Part shown: piece by piece, positions 10,927 to 22,805 of the stretch | Layout of the letters: every line of letters starts with the position of its first letter | Position numbering within the stretch: the first letter of the stretch is position 1 | DNA from: Amoeboaphelidium protococcarum | Lineage: Eukaryota > Aphelidiomycota > Aphelidea | Direction: 5' to 3' | NCBI GenBank assembly: GCA_023515745.1 | Contig: JALECJ010000056.1 | Coordinates: forward strand, 915,409-979,408 | DNA length: 64,000 nucleotides | Notes under the pieces: model-generated | What the model saw: the letters and a program-made list of their open reading frames with translations, nothing else | Databases searched by the model: none | What the model was told of the DNA's origin: nothing | Made by a program: the position numbers and the translations under genes

Positions 10927-11182
10927 TTTTGTGATATTTTAGTGCTTAAAGTAAACAAGTAGACACTGTAGATAAAAAAGCGGGATAAATTATAGAATGG
11001 TCTAATGGTTAATATTAAACCTGAAAACACTTGCTTTAATGATCACCCAATCACGGACACTCTCAACAATCAAGATTTCCTATTAAGTAGTTCTACTAAA
11101 ATGCTTCATTGTAGTAACAAATAAATTTTATTCAATTATAGATCTTAAGATTAAGAATTACGTATTTAAATAATTATATTAA

Positions 11183-12730
11183 TCACATTGGATCATTGGC
11201 ATGTTCATGATATCTATCTTGAGGGAGCGAGCCATGTTTACCATACCAAATACCACACGCGTTACACAGTGTTTTTGAACCACCAGGACCCTTCCTCAAA
11301 GTTGGTGTAAATTTGCCGCTCAACAGACACCAACTGCAGCGCCACTTGGAACGGAACTCACCAACCTCGAGTGATCCATCAGCGTTAAATTTCTGAGCAC
11401 TAGCGCCAAAGCCGCGGTGTCCTTTAGGCGGACTTGAACCAAGTTGACCAAGCAATGCATTCTACTTTATAGTCTCTTCCATCTTCTTAAGCACCAGAGC
11501 CTCTTCCTCAGGAGTTGGTTTATAATTACGATACGGAACTTTTGATGCAGAGGCGCCCTGCTTCGGTAGAGGTGCTGGCTGCTGTGTTCTCTGATACACT
11601 GCACCTGGTATATTTGCAATGCCAAAGTTGTACTACTGATTGACTATACCTGCACTATTAAATGATGGCATACCAGCATTATTCTATTAAAATACACTAC
11701 TCTATCGCTGCTACTACTACTACTACGATTATTGAAATCTTCTGCTAAATCTACTAGACTCCTACGTGTCATTGTCATAACCGTGGCGATTGAGCACTAT
11801 AAAATTACCCTCATTCTTCTATGATCTTCTTAATCTTCTACTAGTCCTATCAAGCTCCTTCTCACGACGCTCCAACTCTTCAGGATCAAGAAATTCCAAC
11901 TATGGTCCATAATCCTCGCTATCGACGCGGAATGGCATAATGGTGGAAGTTTTACTATCAACAGGCAAAGAATCCATTTTAAGCACATCATCAAAGTTGA
12001 TTCTAGCATAACAAATCTACTCCCTAATCTAATGTGCAACGCTGGACACCCACTCCCCGCCAATACCCAATTCTTCACAGAGACGCTTGGCAAAGCTCTC
12101 CGGCGTGTCAACAGACGGATCAGTGCTGGCCTCATCATTAACAGGATAGTTCTATGGAGTCAGAGGCCACTCAAATTAATCATTCAAATGTACATCACCC
12201 ACTTGCATATCCAGCTTAATGATAGTACGCCACTCAGACTCTTGATGCAGATCTTCAATATTCGGATCATCGACAGCGAATACTTGATCTTCATAATCAC
12301 CAACAGTGCCCTGCCATGCCTCACACTACTATCTAATGGAATTGGCAATCTAATACGCCACCTGGTTATAGGAGTGATGATGGTGCTCAACGAGATCATC
12401 TATGAGCAGCTGGGCAAATTGTTCTGGTGTCATCAGATTCTCATATAAATTCCATGTAAAGCAATCTCTAATTTTCAAGCCATCCACTTCTATGTCGAGC
12501 CTAATAGGCACAAGCTTTACAGGATAATCATTTCGCTCCAGAGATATCGTTAAATTGTTCTCTCTACATACAACAGAATTTTAAATAAAGAAATTGTATA
12601 ACTCAAATACATCATCATCAGACTTACAATCTAGCAAAATTTCCCTTTCGAAATTTGTTTGTGTTGTATGCAATAGACTATTAAGCCGTCCGCGTTGGAC
12701 CTAATGAACTATCCTTTGAGGCAAATAGAC
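11183..12730 (-). CDS. SNF5: SNF5/SMARCB1 chromatin-remodelling subunit with GATA finger
   Basis: Two tandem SNF5 repeats are plain: [19 protein letters not shown] / [15 protein letters not shown], then [19 protein letters not shown] and [20 protein letters not shown]. They are followed by the [18 protein letters not shown] helix. A polyglutamine linker encoded mostly by TAG leads to a C-terminal GATA-type finger ([12 protein letters not shown]...CNACGIWY). That finger is a fungal feature absent from animal SMARCB1. SNF5 anchors SWI/SNF on nucleosomes. Stop is TGA at 11183. The frame opens after a TGA at 12731 with no ATG before the first repeat, so a 5' exon upstream (about 12.74-13.05 kb) is missing from this model. 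Confidence 0.88.
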
Positions 12731-13050
12731 TCATAATTTTACAATCTATTAATGCTATAGGGCAGATTCAATCGAAAACAGATCTTGGACACTTCTACAA
12801 CAAATTAACGACCGCTGAGCTTATCGGCTTTGGGAGTTTGTCGCCGCTTCTTCGTTATGAAAACCTTTTAGTTGGCGAGACGAGAAAGAATGAGGCGATG
12901 GCAGGAGATCAAACTGCAAAGCTAACTGGGCGAAAAACTATAGATATTGCGAAATGTTTTATAACAGTACTACTGTTACTGAGAGAGTTTATCTCATCAA
13001 AAGAGAAATTAATTTCAAAATTACAGTGCTTCTATATGAACGCATAGTAT

Positions 13051-13758
13051 TCATTAAAACTACATCTTCAAGCGGTCAATGCATGCTGTAATAGAATCAA
13101 CCGCAGGTCTCACGTCAACATGCATCACAGCTTCATCTTCATTGCCAAATTGCACAGGCTCCGAGGAATCACCTTCATAATAATCAATAACGTACCGCAC
13201 CTCACGACCACAGCGATCAATAATCCAGTCGTGGCGATCAAACGGTCGAGGCGCCAATCCCAAGTTATAATAGAACCAAGCGCGAGGAGACAATTAGTTC
13301 GGCTTACCACTAAATTTCAGCAATCGAGGACCAGTAGGACACTCCTTGCAATGCATTGACTCCCATCGCTCTATCTCTTTCCACGTTCGCTCATTAATCT
13401 CATTATGGATAGATACAATCATGGAAACGTCACGCTCATCGGTCGGCTTACCTTTGCGGTGCAGAGCATTGTAAAATTGCTGGTCACTTGGATATACCCA
13501 ATTACTTTCTTCAACAGCATTTCCGCTATCATTGGGGCCGTCTTTGGAGGCGCGGGGTATGGATGATATCTGACGACTTGTATCCAACTTTGTTTCCTAA
13601 TCCGGCGCAGGTGATTGAGGTAGATCAGGCATCATATTATCATGCCTCACAGGGCACACAGCAGCATTAGACTATCTCCGCTCTTTCCCAGCAGACATTG
13701 GACACTCTCCAATTGGTAATGCATTGTTATTGTCAGTTTTTGACTATGTCGTCACCAT
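13051..13758 (-). CDS. HCCS: holocytochrome c-type synthase (cytochrome c heme lyase)
   Basis: A 235-residue protein from ATG to TGA with two Cys-Pro heme-regulatory motifs near the N-terminus (GECPMSAG and VCPVRHDN). The conserved core follows: [51 protein letters not shown]-type [19 protein letters not shown] and the final VRPAVDS. The enzyme sits in the mitochondrial intermembrane space and attaches heme covalently to cytochrome c or c1. Length is within the fungal range. Its stop lies close to the SNF5 5' region on the same strand. Confidence 0.93.
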
Positions 13759-13875
13759 TTTTATGATATTATTGTACTGATCAAGAATGAGAAAACCGTA
13801 AAAACTTACGTCAAGATAGTATCAAACGGAAAAGATGATGATAATATAATCACCTATATGTATTTCTTTGCAACT

Positions 13876-14769
13876 TCACTACGGTCTTTCAGAAACCTTT
13901 TCATCTTTTTAGCTATAATCATTGCTCTCTACCTGCACGTTCAACAACAGAGTATCAGTGTCCAAAAAGACTCTATTCTTGGAGTTGGCGACGATAGAGG
14001 CAATCTCACGAGCATTCTCAATCTTTCTCAAGTCCAAGAAACCAGGATTGTTCACGATGGCTCTACCAATCATCTCAGCAGCCTGAGCCTCACCCTATGC
14101 ACGCACAATGGTACTCTGCTTCTCCTGCTTGGCCTTCTCCACCAGGAACGCAGCACGCTGAGCCTCCTGCTGACTGACTTGCTTCGCCTCCACAGCATGA
14201 GTAAACTCTGGGCCAAATTTGAGGTGAGTGATGGACACGTCATCAAGCACAATGTTGAATTTCTGGGCGCGTTCTCTCAGCGATTCACGCAGTAGACGAC
14301 TAACTCTTTCTCTCTGAGTGATAAGCTACGCGGCATTAAATTGCGCCACCACACTCTTCAGAGTTTCGTTCACAATAGATGGCAGTACAATTTCGTCATA
14401 ATCCATGCCCAGAGTCTTGTATATCACGGGCAAGTTTTCCACGGATGGACGTGACAGCACACGAATCGTGATATTGACCATCTGCAAATCCTTAGTACCA
14501 GTCAGCGATGGAATATTACGCGGCTTCGCACGAACATCATATATGATGACCTGTTCTAGCCACGGAAATCTCAAATGAGTTCCTTCAGGATATACTTTAT
14601 CCAACACACCAAAGACTCTAGAATACTTTACCGCTCTGTGACCACCATCAACATTGTACAGGCTGGCATTTACACCGGCTGCCGCGAATCCAAGACCAAC
14701 CAACGCGCCAACTCCACCAAACAGACCGCGTCCTCCGCCTGGTATTTTAATATTTCTCAAATTTTCCAT
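13876..14769 (-). CDS. PHB2: prohibitin 2
   Basis: Starts [15 protein letters not shown], followed by a single N-terminal hydrophobic helix ([13 protein letters not shown]) that anchors it in the mitochondrial inner membrane. It then has the SPFH/prohibitin domain ([50 protein letters not shown]) and the coiled coil ([28 protein letters not shown]). It forms ring complexes with PHB1. About 297 residues, the usual length. An in-frame TAG at the QLITQRERV segment is read as Gln, exactly where the family has Gln. Confidence 0.96.
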
Positions 14770-15045
14770 TATTAATATTGACCGATTAAGCTGTTTATAT
14801 CACGTCAGCTCTAATAAAATATCTTTTTACTTTGATTGTTCGTGCTTACAGTGGCGAGAATGAGATTTCTAAGGTTGCGCGACGTCACAACAGACACCGC
14901 GTCTGAGCTATTGTTTCGCTAAAGGCTGTACCTGAATCTTTGCAGAGAGGTGGTATAAGTCCTCAAATATCAGTCGAGAGAAAAACATTAGAATAATAAA
15001 ATGCACAAAATATTCATGTATAAACATATTAATTTCAAATTTCAT
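14770..15045. promoter_or_regulatory. PHB2 upstream region
   Basis: A spacer of 276 bases upstream of PHB2. It contains gcgcgacgtcac and accgcgtc near 14878-14902, similar to CG-core elements upstream of other genes here. No gene seen. Confidence 0.35.
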
Positions 15046-15522
15046 TCAAAATAACATCCAGGCATGGGGCAGTATGACAGATACAACCATGGCAAACAAT
15101 GGAACATTTTGAAACGGATTCATTGCAGCCATGTCAGCATCATCCAAGGAATCGTTTATTCCATCCGCGTCGCCATCCATTTATAAATTCTGCATACTCA
15201 ACATTGGAGAAAGAGCATACTGGGCGCCATAATCATCACTTGAAGTGGAGTAAATAGAGCTTCTACGACTCGAGCAACCGCCAGACATTGCTGAAGAACT
15301 AGAAGTTAAATCTTACAGGGATACATTAGGACTTATATCAAAATTTGTAGTTGACAACTCCATATCTGTACTTTATACCAGATGAATCTTTAATTTCTCA
15401 ATTGATAATGCGACTATCACTGTGAGAAAGAAGTTCAAATCGGGATCCATCAAATTGGCTTTCAATTTCTCACGGATCAGTCGTCCCATCGATGGTGGTT
15501 TCCAGGGAATGCGCCACGCCAT
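15046..15522 (-). CDS. hypothetical small membrane protein, 158 aa
   Basis: ATG-to-TGA frame starting MAWRIPWKPPSMGRLIREKL. A hydrophobic stretch NFFLTVIVALSI lies near residue 30 and a C-terminal hydrophobic segment VPLFAMVVSVILPHAWMLF ends the protein, suggesting one or two membrane passes. Between them is a Ser-rich acidic linker (SGGCSSRRSSIYSTSSDD). The tail-anchored look is notable. Family not recognised. Its 5' end overlaps the 3' end of the next frame by about 50 bases. Confidence 0.4.
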
Positions 15523-16786
15523 CCGTATTGATCAACGAAGGTGAAAACTCTCGGATATTAGCAAAAGCTTATGGTCTACCTATACTTTTAATGAACAAAA
15601 ACACACGTTAGATTACTCTTAGTAAGAAATGCTGTCGATAATAAAGCCAAGTTTTATATACAGACCAATACCTGTCTACAATCGCATTAAATACCTACAT
15701 TGTACATATGTAACTACCCGTTGAAGAAACCGTTGATGCTAACAGGAGAATTATAATGGTGAATGGTTTAAAGGATGCGTACGTGGATTAATTGATGCAA
15801 TCGCGAATGGATATCGATTGCGACTGCACGCCCTTGTTCGCCGATATTTGTTTTATCCTGGTGAAGTTCGGATGCAGATTACGCAATATACTTAATCTGC
15901 GATTGCTGAAGGAGATGGAAAGCACTCCGCCTGACGACTTCCTGACTATGGAAAGTAATAAGAATGCCCACTCATCAATTAAGATTTGTTATATGGAGAC
16001 ATGGGGAAGCTCACTTGATGCCATCAATTTTATAAAATTTACTATTGCGTGTTCAAAGAGTAAAAAGAAGAGTTAAACAAAAGTTGGTAGTTCATGATGG
16101 CAAAAAGTGGATAATTATCTGAAAAGCCCTGTAGTCTCTCATGCTCTTTCACTAGGTATTTCATTATAGAGTTCCTTGCGCCAAAGTCCAAATACCCAGT
16201 GCATCGTAGACTCGATATCCAAGGCTGTAAATAGATCGCTTCCTGATGTGTACATACAGCGAAAGAGATCTTTACAATGGTCCAACATCGCTTGTGCCAC
16301 TTCAGCCGTGTTTTCAGGGGGAACATCGCTGTCCCAAATGGCACGCATCCTCTGCGCCAACCACTCGGGATGTCCACCATCGCATTTCCCACTACAGACA
16401 TCCAAGACCCAGCTACGTCCGTCGCTTTGACAGAAAAGTATTTACCTATACTTTGACCAATTCAGAAGCAGGAGATTCAGCTCTACGTAACCAGCCACAA
16501 CACTCTTTCTGCTTCCCAAATAGCCCAACGCTCCTGAAAGCTGAATCGGATAGCCATAGCTACATTCCCATGATCTTATATTGTACCGTTCCCTCTCTAT
16601 GAGAGAACTTTTGTCGGTAGATTCAAACTCGGTAATGGCGTCATGAAGACATCGCGCAAAATGTCCGACAACAGAGAGCCCAGCCTCGTCAACCAAGAGC
16701 CGCTTCTTACTCGGATCTTTCGGGTGATATTCATATTTGAGGACTTTGTCCAGAGCATTCCACGGAATTCGATGTTCCAGATGCAT
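15470..16786 (-). CDS. hypothetical protein, long open frame
   Basis: Starts at MHLEHRIPWNALDKVLKYEY, chosen because an ATG further up (17047) would cross a promoter-like stretch and an opposing frame. The N-terminal 240 residues look like a real globular protein (LLVDEAGLSVVGHFARCL, HPEWLAQRMRAIWDSD, TMHWVFGLWRKELYNEI). The frame stays open to a TGA at 15470, but the last 200 residues are less convincing and lie opposite a plus-strand frame at 15756-16097. The true 3' end may be near 16.05 kb after splicing. No family recognised. Confidence 0.4.
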
Positions 16787-16981
16787 GATTGTGATAACTT
16801 TGAGGAAATTACAAACTGTCACTGCGATAAATAGAAAGAACGGATGCGCCAAAGCAAAATCGCTCCTTACTTCTAAAAGACATCCTCGTCCGCCAAGTTT
16901 CTGAGCTCGCCGAAAACTTATCGAAAAGTCGAGCTTATCGCGCAAAGTTCGTCGCCCAAGTTTATTGGTTCTGCTGTGAAT

Positions 16982-17188
16982 ATGGCTAGAGTTGTACCTG
17001 GTAATGATAGTCCGGCTCCCATGAAGCGCACTCAGAACGAGGGACATATCACGAAGAACTCTCTGGATTTACACACGGAGCCGTTGGAATTGACTGGCGA
17101 TCGACGCCGAAATCGCCCGATTCCGATGCTCACGATAAAGGCGTGCCAATCAAATCTAAATCTTCTTGCCGCACAGTCGAAACAATGA
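16982..17188 (+). CDS. possible 5' exon of an unassigned gene
   Basis: ATG frame MARVVPGNDSPAPMKRTQNE to a TGA at 17186. A neighbouring frame (SKSSCRTVETMTTKDIGG, then LSNIFKNICNSALYHFID) continues beyond it, and later fragments to about 17.85 kb look coding but are broken by TGA. This may be one intron-rich or decaying plus-strand gene. Product not recognised. Confidence 0.25.
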   Translation: MARVVPGNDSPAPMKRTQNEGHITKNSLDLHTEPLELTGDRRRNRPIPMLTIKACQSNLNLLAAQSKQ

Positions 17189-17990
17189 CAACTAAGGATA
17201 TTGGAGGTATTGAAAAACTCTCCAATATTTTCAAGAATATCTGCAACAGTGCATTGTACCATTTTATTGATCTTAGTCGCTAATAATTAAGATGGAAGTT
17301 TGAAACAATCGAGTGTAGAACTGAAACCGTGTTGACGCGTTTCAGTCACTCACTCACTCACTTTATCACACAAGAGTTGAAACAACTGTAAATATACTTG
17401 TTATATCTCATATTCACTACACTCTCTTATATTATTCTTAACATCCGACCGCTTATTGGGACACCAGTGACTGGCAGTTGATTGTGGATGATTGGATCTC
17501 ATTTCTGCTTGTGGTCTACAACTACTGTTCCCCATTATGACTCTGTTGCAGTTTGACTGATGTTGAAAATGCTGATGTCATCGAGAGAAGTTTTTCAGAT
17601 TCTGGAGCATTGTTTGATGGTAGAGTCACGCGTCAATATATAGCATAGGCTGTAGTGACGGTTTTTAAAGAGAATATTCGAGAGTGATGCTTACACTGTT
17701 TGTGAGTTGAAGGCATTACTTATACTATGCATCTACCCTCCACTACGTAAAAATCATCTGGTCTCCACTAAGAATCAGTGATCCAACTTTGTTAATGAAT
17801 AGTAGATGATCAAGAATTTGGTTTTCTCAAGCCATTGCATTGGCTGATTGTCATCCAGTGTGGTGCTGTATATTTCATCTCCTGCGGCTCATTCGATAGT
17901 GATAGATCAAATATTTCTTGCAATGTATATTAATATTAAAAACCATCATTTATTTAAAACTCAAAATATATCATTATAATCGCTACACAC
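17189..17990. other. unresolved stretch with coding-like fragments
   Basis: Contains a short tandem cact repeat (about 17346-17362), a GACGCGTTTC element at 17334 and fragments such as LTDVENADVIERSFSDSGA and ESDAYTVCELKALLILC in different frames. I could not join them into one gene. A pseudogene or exons of a plus-strand gene are both possible. Confidence 0.3.
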
Positions 17991-19316
17991 TCATCCTTAA
18001 CGGACTGCTTAGTTGTGCTTTTTCACAAGCTGCACCATATCTTCATCATAGAAGTTTTTAGTGCTAATTCCCTGAAAGTCGTACGATCCCAGATTCCAAG
18101 TGAAGACTCCAGATACCTTGTACTGTGCGCCTGGAGCATTTCCACTGAGGTACTTCGCCGTCTGCTCATAGTAGTATTTACGATAATCATTGACATCTTT
18201 ATTCTCCCACGGGTTGATCGAATGATTGAATACGGTAAAGAACGGATATCTTGCAGCCATGGTTGCATTCGCTGCAGTTTCATTGCCATGCTGGGACTGT
18301 CCTCCACCAACGCCATATTCAAAGAAGTAGAATTGCTTTCCTTTGGCAATCAACGCCTTGGTATCAACACCAAACAGCTTTGACTCTTCATCGAATTGGT
18401 AGGCGGCAGCTTCCAAATCGCGAGTCTCAAAGTTAGGAGTCAGGCTCGGGTACGAAGATATGCCAAAGAAATCCAAGCGGTCATAAAGAGCAGCAATAGC
18501 TTCGTTATCGTAATTTGCAGCAATTTGACCAAAATCTTCCTTAAATTTTGTTAAATACAATCCAGTTTCAACAATGTCAACATGCAGACAATGACACAAC
18601 TTGTTAAAATTAGTGTTTGCACCAATGTAGACATTACTTAAGCCTTCGAAATCTTCATCCTTTAACTTATTAGCAAAAGCCAGCCATTCTTTAGGCTTAG
18701 CGTACAAACACGCAGACATTTCTCCTTACATACCAACCCAGACTTTAGTATCAGGCTTACTGGATATAGCTCTCTTGACAGCATTAGCAAGTGGTTGCAG
18801 ATAGGCATCATAATAACTTAACCCACCATGTTTCTCTTCAGGACTAAAGACTAGCCCATTTCTCCACAAGCCTTTCTAACCACCATCATCCAAATGAGGC
18901 GTCAGCGCGAGATTGAAGCCCTTCTCAACAGCTCTTGAAAAACACTTTGTCATATTTTCCTCCAGCTATTGGATTTGCTCTTTAGAGATCTCTGGGCAAG
19001 CAGTGCCAGCTTTGTCTGTGGCAGAGTAGCAAAAATGCGTTACACGGGATTGCTTTTCCCAGGATAAGTCTTTGGAATCATCCCACCAGTAGAAAGTTGG
19101 GACAAATAGTAAGACATCAGAGTAACTAACTTCTGCTGCGCGATCGACATAGTCCAAACAAACGTTAATATCAGTAAACATCTCGTGTTTGAATGTGATA
19201 ATAGCAGAGGAGATAGGGGCATGAGACTGGACGCCTGTGTTAGTAGGCTAAGCATTCAATAAACCGGCAGTCAAGGAGACAATAGTGTAGACAATCTATT
19301 CTAAATTTTACTTCAT
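17991..19316 (-). CDS. secreted glycoside hydrolase, clan GH-A-like
   Basis: Starts MKQNLEQIVYTIVSLTAGLL, a plausible signal peptide. The mature protein looks like a TIM-barrel glycosidase: SDVLLFVPTFYWWDD, NLALTPHLDDGGQ, KVWVGMQGEMSACLY (candidate acid/base Glu in GEM), RLDFFGISSYPSLTP and QFYFFEYGVGGGQSQHG (candidate nucleophile Glu). It ends with GVFTWNLGSYDFQGIS. Substrate cannot be read from sequence. A secreted carbohydrase suits a cell that digests walls or algal polymers. One TAA follows ...KKHN and TGA comes five codons later, giving 441 residues. Confidence 0.6.
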
Positions 19317-20342
19317 TTTATCTCTGTATGTATTAGTGTTAAGCGGAAGAAATAGGATAGCTTGATATCATTGAAGTCGAGCGGTTACATGCTTATATCG
19401 AAATTGACGAATAGGGGAGTCAGATAGAGTCACTTGCGTAAAATGTAACCTCAGCAGTCCAAATCCGATAAGATCTCTTCCATCATTGGATAGTCGATCT
19501 AAATTGAAATTCAATGAAACGTTAAAATACGCGTGACTGTTTGATTGTGATTGGCAATAACAGATGTAACCGCGTGATTAACAGGTAGATGGTGGCATAT
19601 ACTTTGGATGAATTCAGAGAATAAAGTTAGTGATAGTGACTTTACTCAACAAAACTACTTGACTTCTTGAATACACTCGACCCGATTCCTCAGCTCTCAT
19701 TAGCCAACTAATCAATAACTCGCAAAGTTCCATAACTGAATGGGACGGCTCGCACAGAGGCGCAGTGGGAACGGCGCTGGTGCGATAATGGCATCGATCT
19801 TTGTAATCACCCCATCTCTCATTCCGCTGCTTACTATCACATGCGCTTTCTCCACAAGTACGTCCGATCTAGAAAATTTGACTTCAGATGACTGACAAAG
19901 TTGACGTTTAGCATCAATACGTAACTTGTTGTTTCAAGCAGCAAGAGAAACTATATCGCATTAACGGCGGTTTATTGCTGCGGGATGCATGAGAATGGAG
20001 CCCAAAAAAATAAAAATGGACTTTATAGGCACTCCGACGAGTTGAGTGAGCAATATTATACTTTGTCTTATAATCCACAACCGCGGAACAGACCACATAG
20101 TGTTTACCGCGGCGGGAGTGCAAATCTGTCCACATTTACTATATCCCACTCATGCACACGTCCAAATGACACAAGCAGCCGATTTAACTCACAAATTAAA
20201 CAAAGTAGGCGCATGTATCCAGAACATCGCCAAAATCAACTGGCATCACCCGTTGCACGTTTTAATTAAATTTCACCATAACTATATATTTATTCTATCA
20301 CACAAGACATATTACCCATCATCAGCGCTTTAAAATTTAATC
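19317..20342. other. intergenic, unresolved short frames
   Basis: Several short open frames on both strands, for example a minus frame around 19.7-19.9 kb (DVLVEKAHVIVSSGMRDG) and a plus frame MASIFVITPSLIPLLTITC at 19788 that resembles a signal peptide but stops after 35 codons. None is convincing. An ACGCGT element near 19528-19534 lies upstream of the glycosidase. Confidence 0.3.
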
Positions 20343-22252
20343 TCACCAGTACATAGAAGCTAACAGTTGGTCCCGTCTAGCACGAACACGAGCGGCGTCT
20401 TCCTTCGTCAGTATCTGATCAACTTTCTATTCAGCAAGCTCATAATCAACCTTCGATTCTCGAAGGGCGTGCAGGTATTTAGCCAACCACGATAAATTAC
20501 CAGGGAACATCCGAACAAAAGAAGCAGCAAGTTAGCCTCTTGATTATTGTACATTCGGTAAATCTTTGTACTGAGCTGGCAAACATGCAACAAAACCGGG
20601 TTCAAGAGAATTTTGTGACGCGTCGAGAATCTTGGGAATTACTAAATCCAGCATTTCATTACCGCCCAAAATAGGCACAAATTCCCTAATCAATCTTTTT
20701 ATCTTCTATTCTCCTACCTGACACCTGTCAATAGCAATATCCCCATTGCGTAATGACGGATCGAAAAGTTCATGAAGCGCAATATTCATTGAAGTATTCA
20801 TTTGCCAGAAGATAACTGTAAACCATTGAGCCATGTATTAAACAGAGAATGGACCAAATAGCTCGAGTATCACCTTCATGGCATCAACCTTGTCCTGCTA
20901 GACAAATTCACTAATGACATATTCTGCAACGCGTTCCTAATAGTCCATTCTTTCATTTAACAACACCGACACAGAAAGACACATACTATCGTTATTTACC
21001 TTATACAATACCAATTGGTTAAGTAGAATGCTCAAAACTCTCCAGTTCGAATCATCAAATGCCTTTACAATCAACTTGAAATATAAATTGTCAACCATAA
21101 CCAACTTTTCATAATGTCCTAGAAGAGCAATTAAGATAGCAGCTCGCTCCACGGTCATTTCTCCCAATGCAAAAGCTTCAATGGAACTCTACAACTTTAA
21201 AAAGAATCTATTGGTATTATATTGGCCAAGGAACGCTCTAATCCTGAGTACAAAATTTCCCTTTCTTCTTCATCTTCTTCATCATCTTCGTAGTCGCTAT
21301 AATCATCTCCGCCTGAAATATCAAAATGCACTCCACCTATTGGCGTAAAATAATTTAACAGCCCTTTGTACGCGATTGAGATGTCGCTGTAATACAATTA
21401 AGACTGAACAAAATCTAGCGCCAGATCCTTCGGTTCGAAAGACTTGTAACCTAATGCCTTCAAAAATTGACTCCCTGCATCAATGTAAAACCACGATCTA
21501 TATAGGATTCCATCTTAATTTTCACGGCGGTTTAAAGAGTTTTTTAGTAACTGATCAACTAGACGCTATTGAAAGCGATCTGATAATTGACAATTGAAAT
21601 ACTTCTCCAACTTTGGACCAACTTCATTTAAATCAGCGGTTCGCTAACGAAAGTGTCCCTCAAACACTTCTAAATACAGCAAATCACCATAATTTTGAAG
21701 TATGCTGTAAATGTAGCCATACTTGGAAACAGTCCAAGACTTCAAGGAAGGAGCGGTGGTAAGTGAATGAGACTATAAATACAAATCTACAATCTAGTAC
21801 ACAAAATCTTCCCCATAGTAGACTATAATCTCGTCATGAACGTTCGCAGTCTCGCATCCAATATCATCTGAATGTAGTGAGCGTGTCTAGCTAGCGGGAA
21901 GGTATTCCAAAAGAGCCTACCACCACACCGGATCATGATGGCCCAATTCTCTCCCGCTCCTGATTTGAGTATACTATTGTAGAATAGGCGAGTTTTTAAT
22001 GGATGGATAGAAAAAATAGAGATAATCTTGCTTATCTCTCAATTGCAGATACTTATGAAACTACAAGCGATAGGCTGTCAGGCAAGGACCATAAAATGCC
22101 CAGTAGGTGTCTCGGACAAAACGCTTGTTAGTGACTATGAAATTCTTCACACGTTTGTTGCATTAACATAGTGAACACAAATCTCTAACTTGCATATACT
22201 TGGCCAATGGTGAGTCTTGAAGCTCTAATACGGCATAAAACAAAGCGTCCAT
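20343..22252 (-). CDS. large hypothetical protein, one frame slip
   Basis: About 636 residues starting MDALFYAVLELQDSPLAKYM. The first 60 residues (RDLCSLCQCNKRVKNFIVTN) resemble an F-box-like helical motif. The middle has an acidic loop (DDYSDYEDDEEDEEE). The C-terminal half has repeated helical stretches (ERAAILIALLGHYEKLVMV, RVLSILLNQLVLYKV) reminiscent of armadillo or ankyrin-like solenoids. The frame changes by one base inside a T5 run (plus coordinates 21199-21203). Adding one T would give DSFLKLQSSIEAF and a single frame. Stop is TGA after LLASMYW. Function not recognised. Confidence 0.6.
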
Positions 22253-22805
22253 GACTGCAATACACAGTACTAAGCATCAATTGATATGTGAAAACAAAAC
22301 AAGGAAACAGTTGATGCTATAGAATGAAGAGATCACTACTGTAACAACCAAGGAAAAGCCCATACCGTGTCCAGACTGGCGCTGATCAACACGAGGGAGT
22401 GTTGGTACTTATAGAGGCGCGCTAAATAAATGAAAAAGATTTATGGATCCGACCACTCTCAGTCTAGAGAACGTATTGTAGCGCGTATCCTGAATGAGTT
22501 TTCGCGGTCAAACAAGTTTTGGTGAAGCATATTTCAAATGAAAAGAACTTAATCCGCCAGAGGGCGTTTAATCTGCGCTTTTCGCACAATGAAGAAGTTC
22601 ATTTTATCATACAGAGAGGCATATACATGTCTCAAATGATCAACGTGAAATTGACCATATGGGAATTTGGATATCCATCTTCGTGCAATAGGAATGATTA
22701 TTACCCTCTTTATCTATTTGGATAGCGTCCATTGGTAGAATTAAACAACAATCAAACATATCAACAACGTAACAAAAGTTGTAAAAGATTTCTATTCTAT
22801 GAATG
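22253..22805. other. intergenic, no confident gene
   Basis: A plus frame without a suitable ATG (22519-22725, with RAFNLRFSHNEEVHFI) could be an exon, but no partner is seen. A ggcgcgct element lies near 22413. Confidence 0.3.

Noticed and set aside
15756-16097. Plus-strand frame of 113 residues (MVNGLKDAYVDQLMQSRMD...)
   Set aside because: It is TGA-free and starts on ATG, but it lies opposite a longer minus-strand frame and has no recognised domain. I could not decide between them, so it is not listed as a gene.
17340-17365. CRISPR-like or satellite array at the cactcactcact tract
   Set aside because: It is only about four tandem units of a 4-base repeat, a simple microsatellite.
19914-20333. 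Overlapping short frames on both strands between glycosidase and the large hypothetical gene
   Set aside because: None exceeds 100 codons with both a sensible ATG and a recognisable protein pattern; they are likely shadows of each other.
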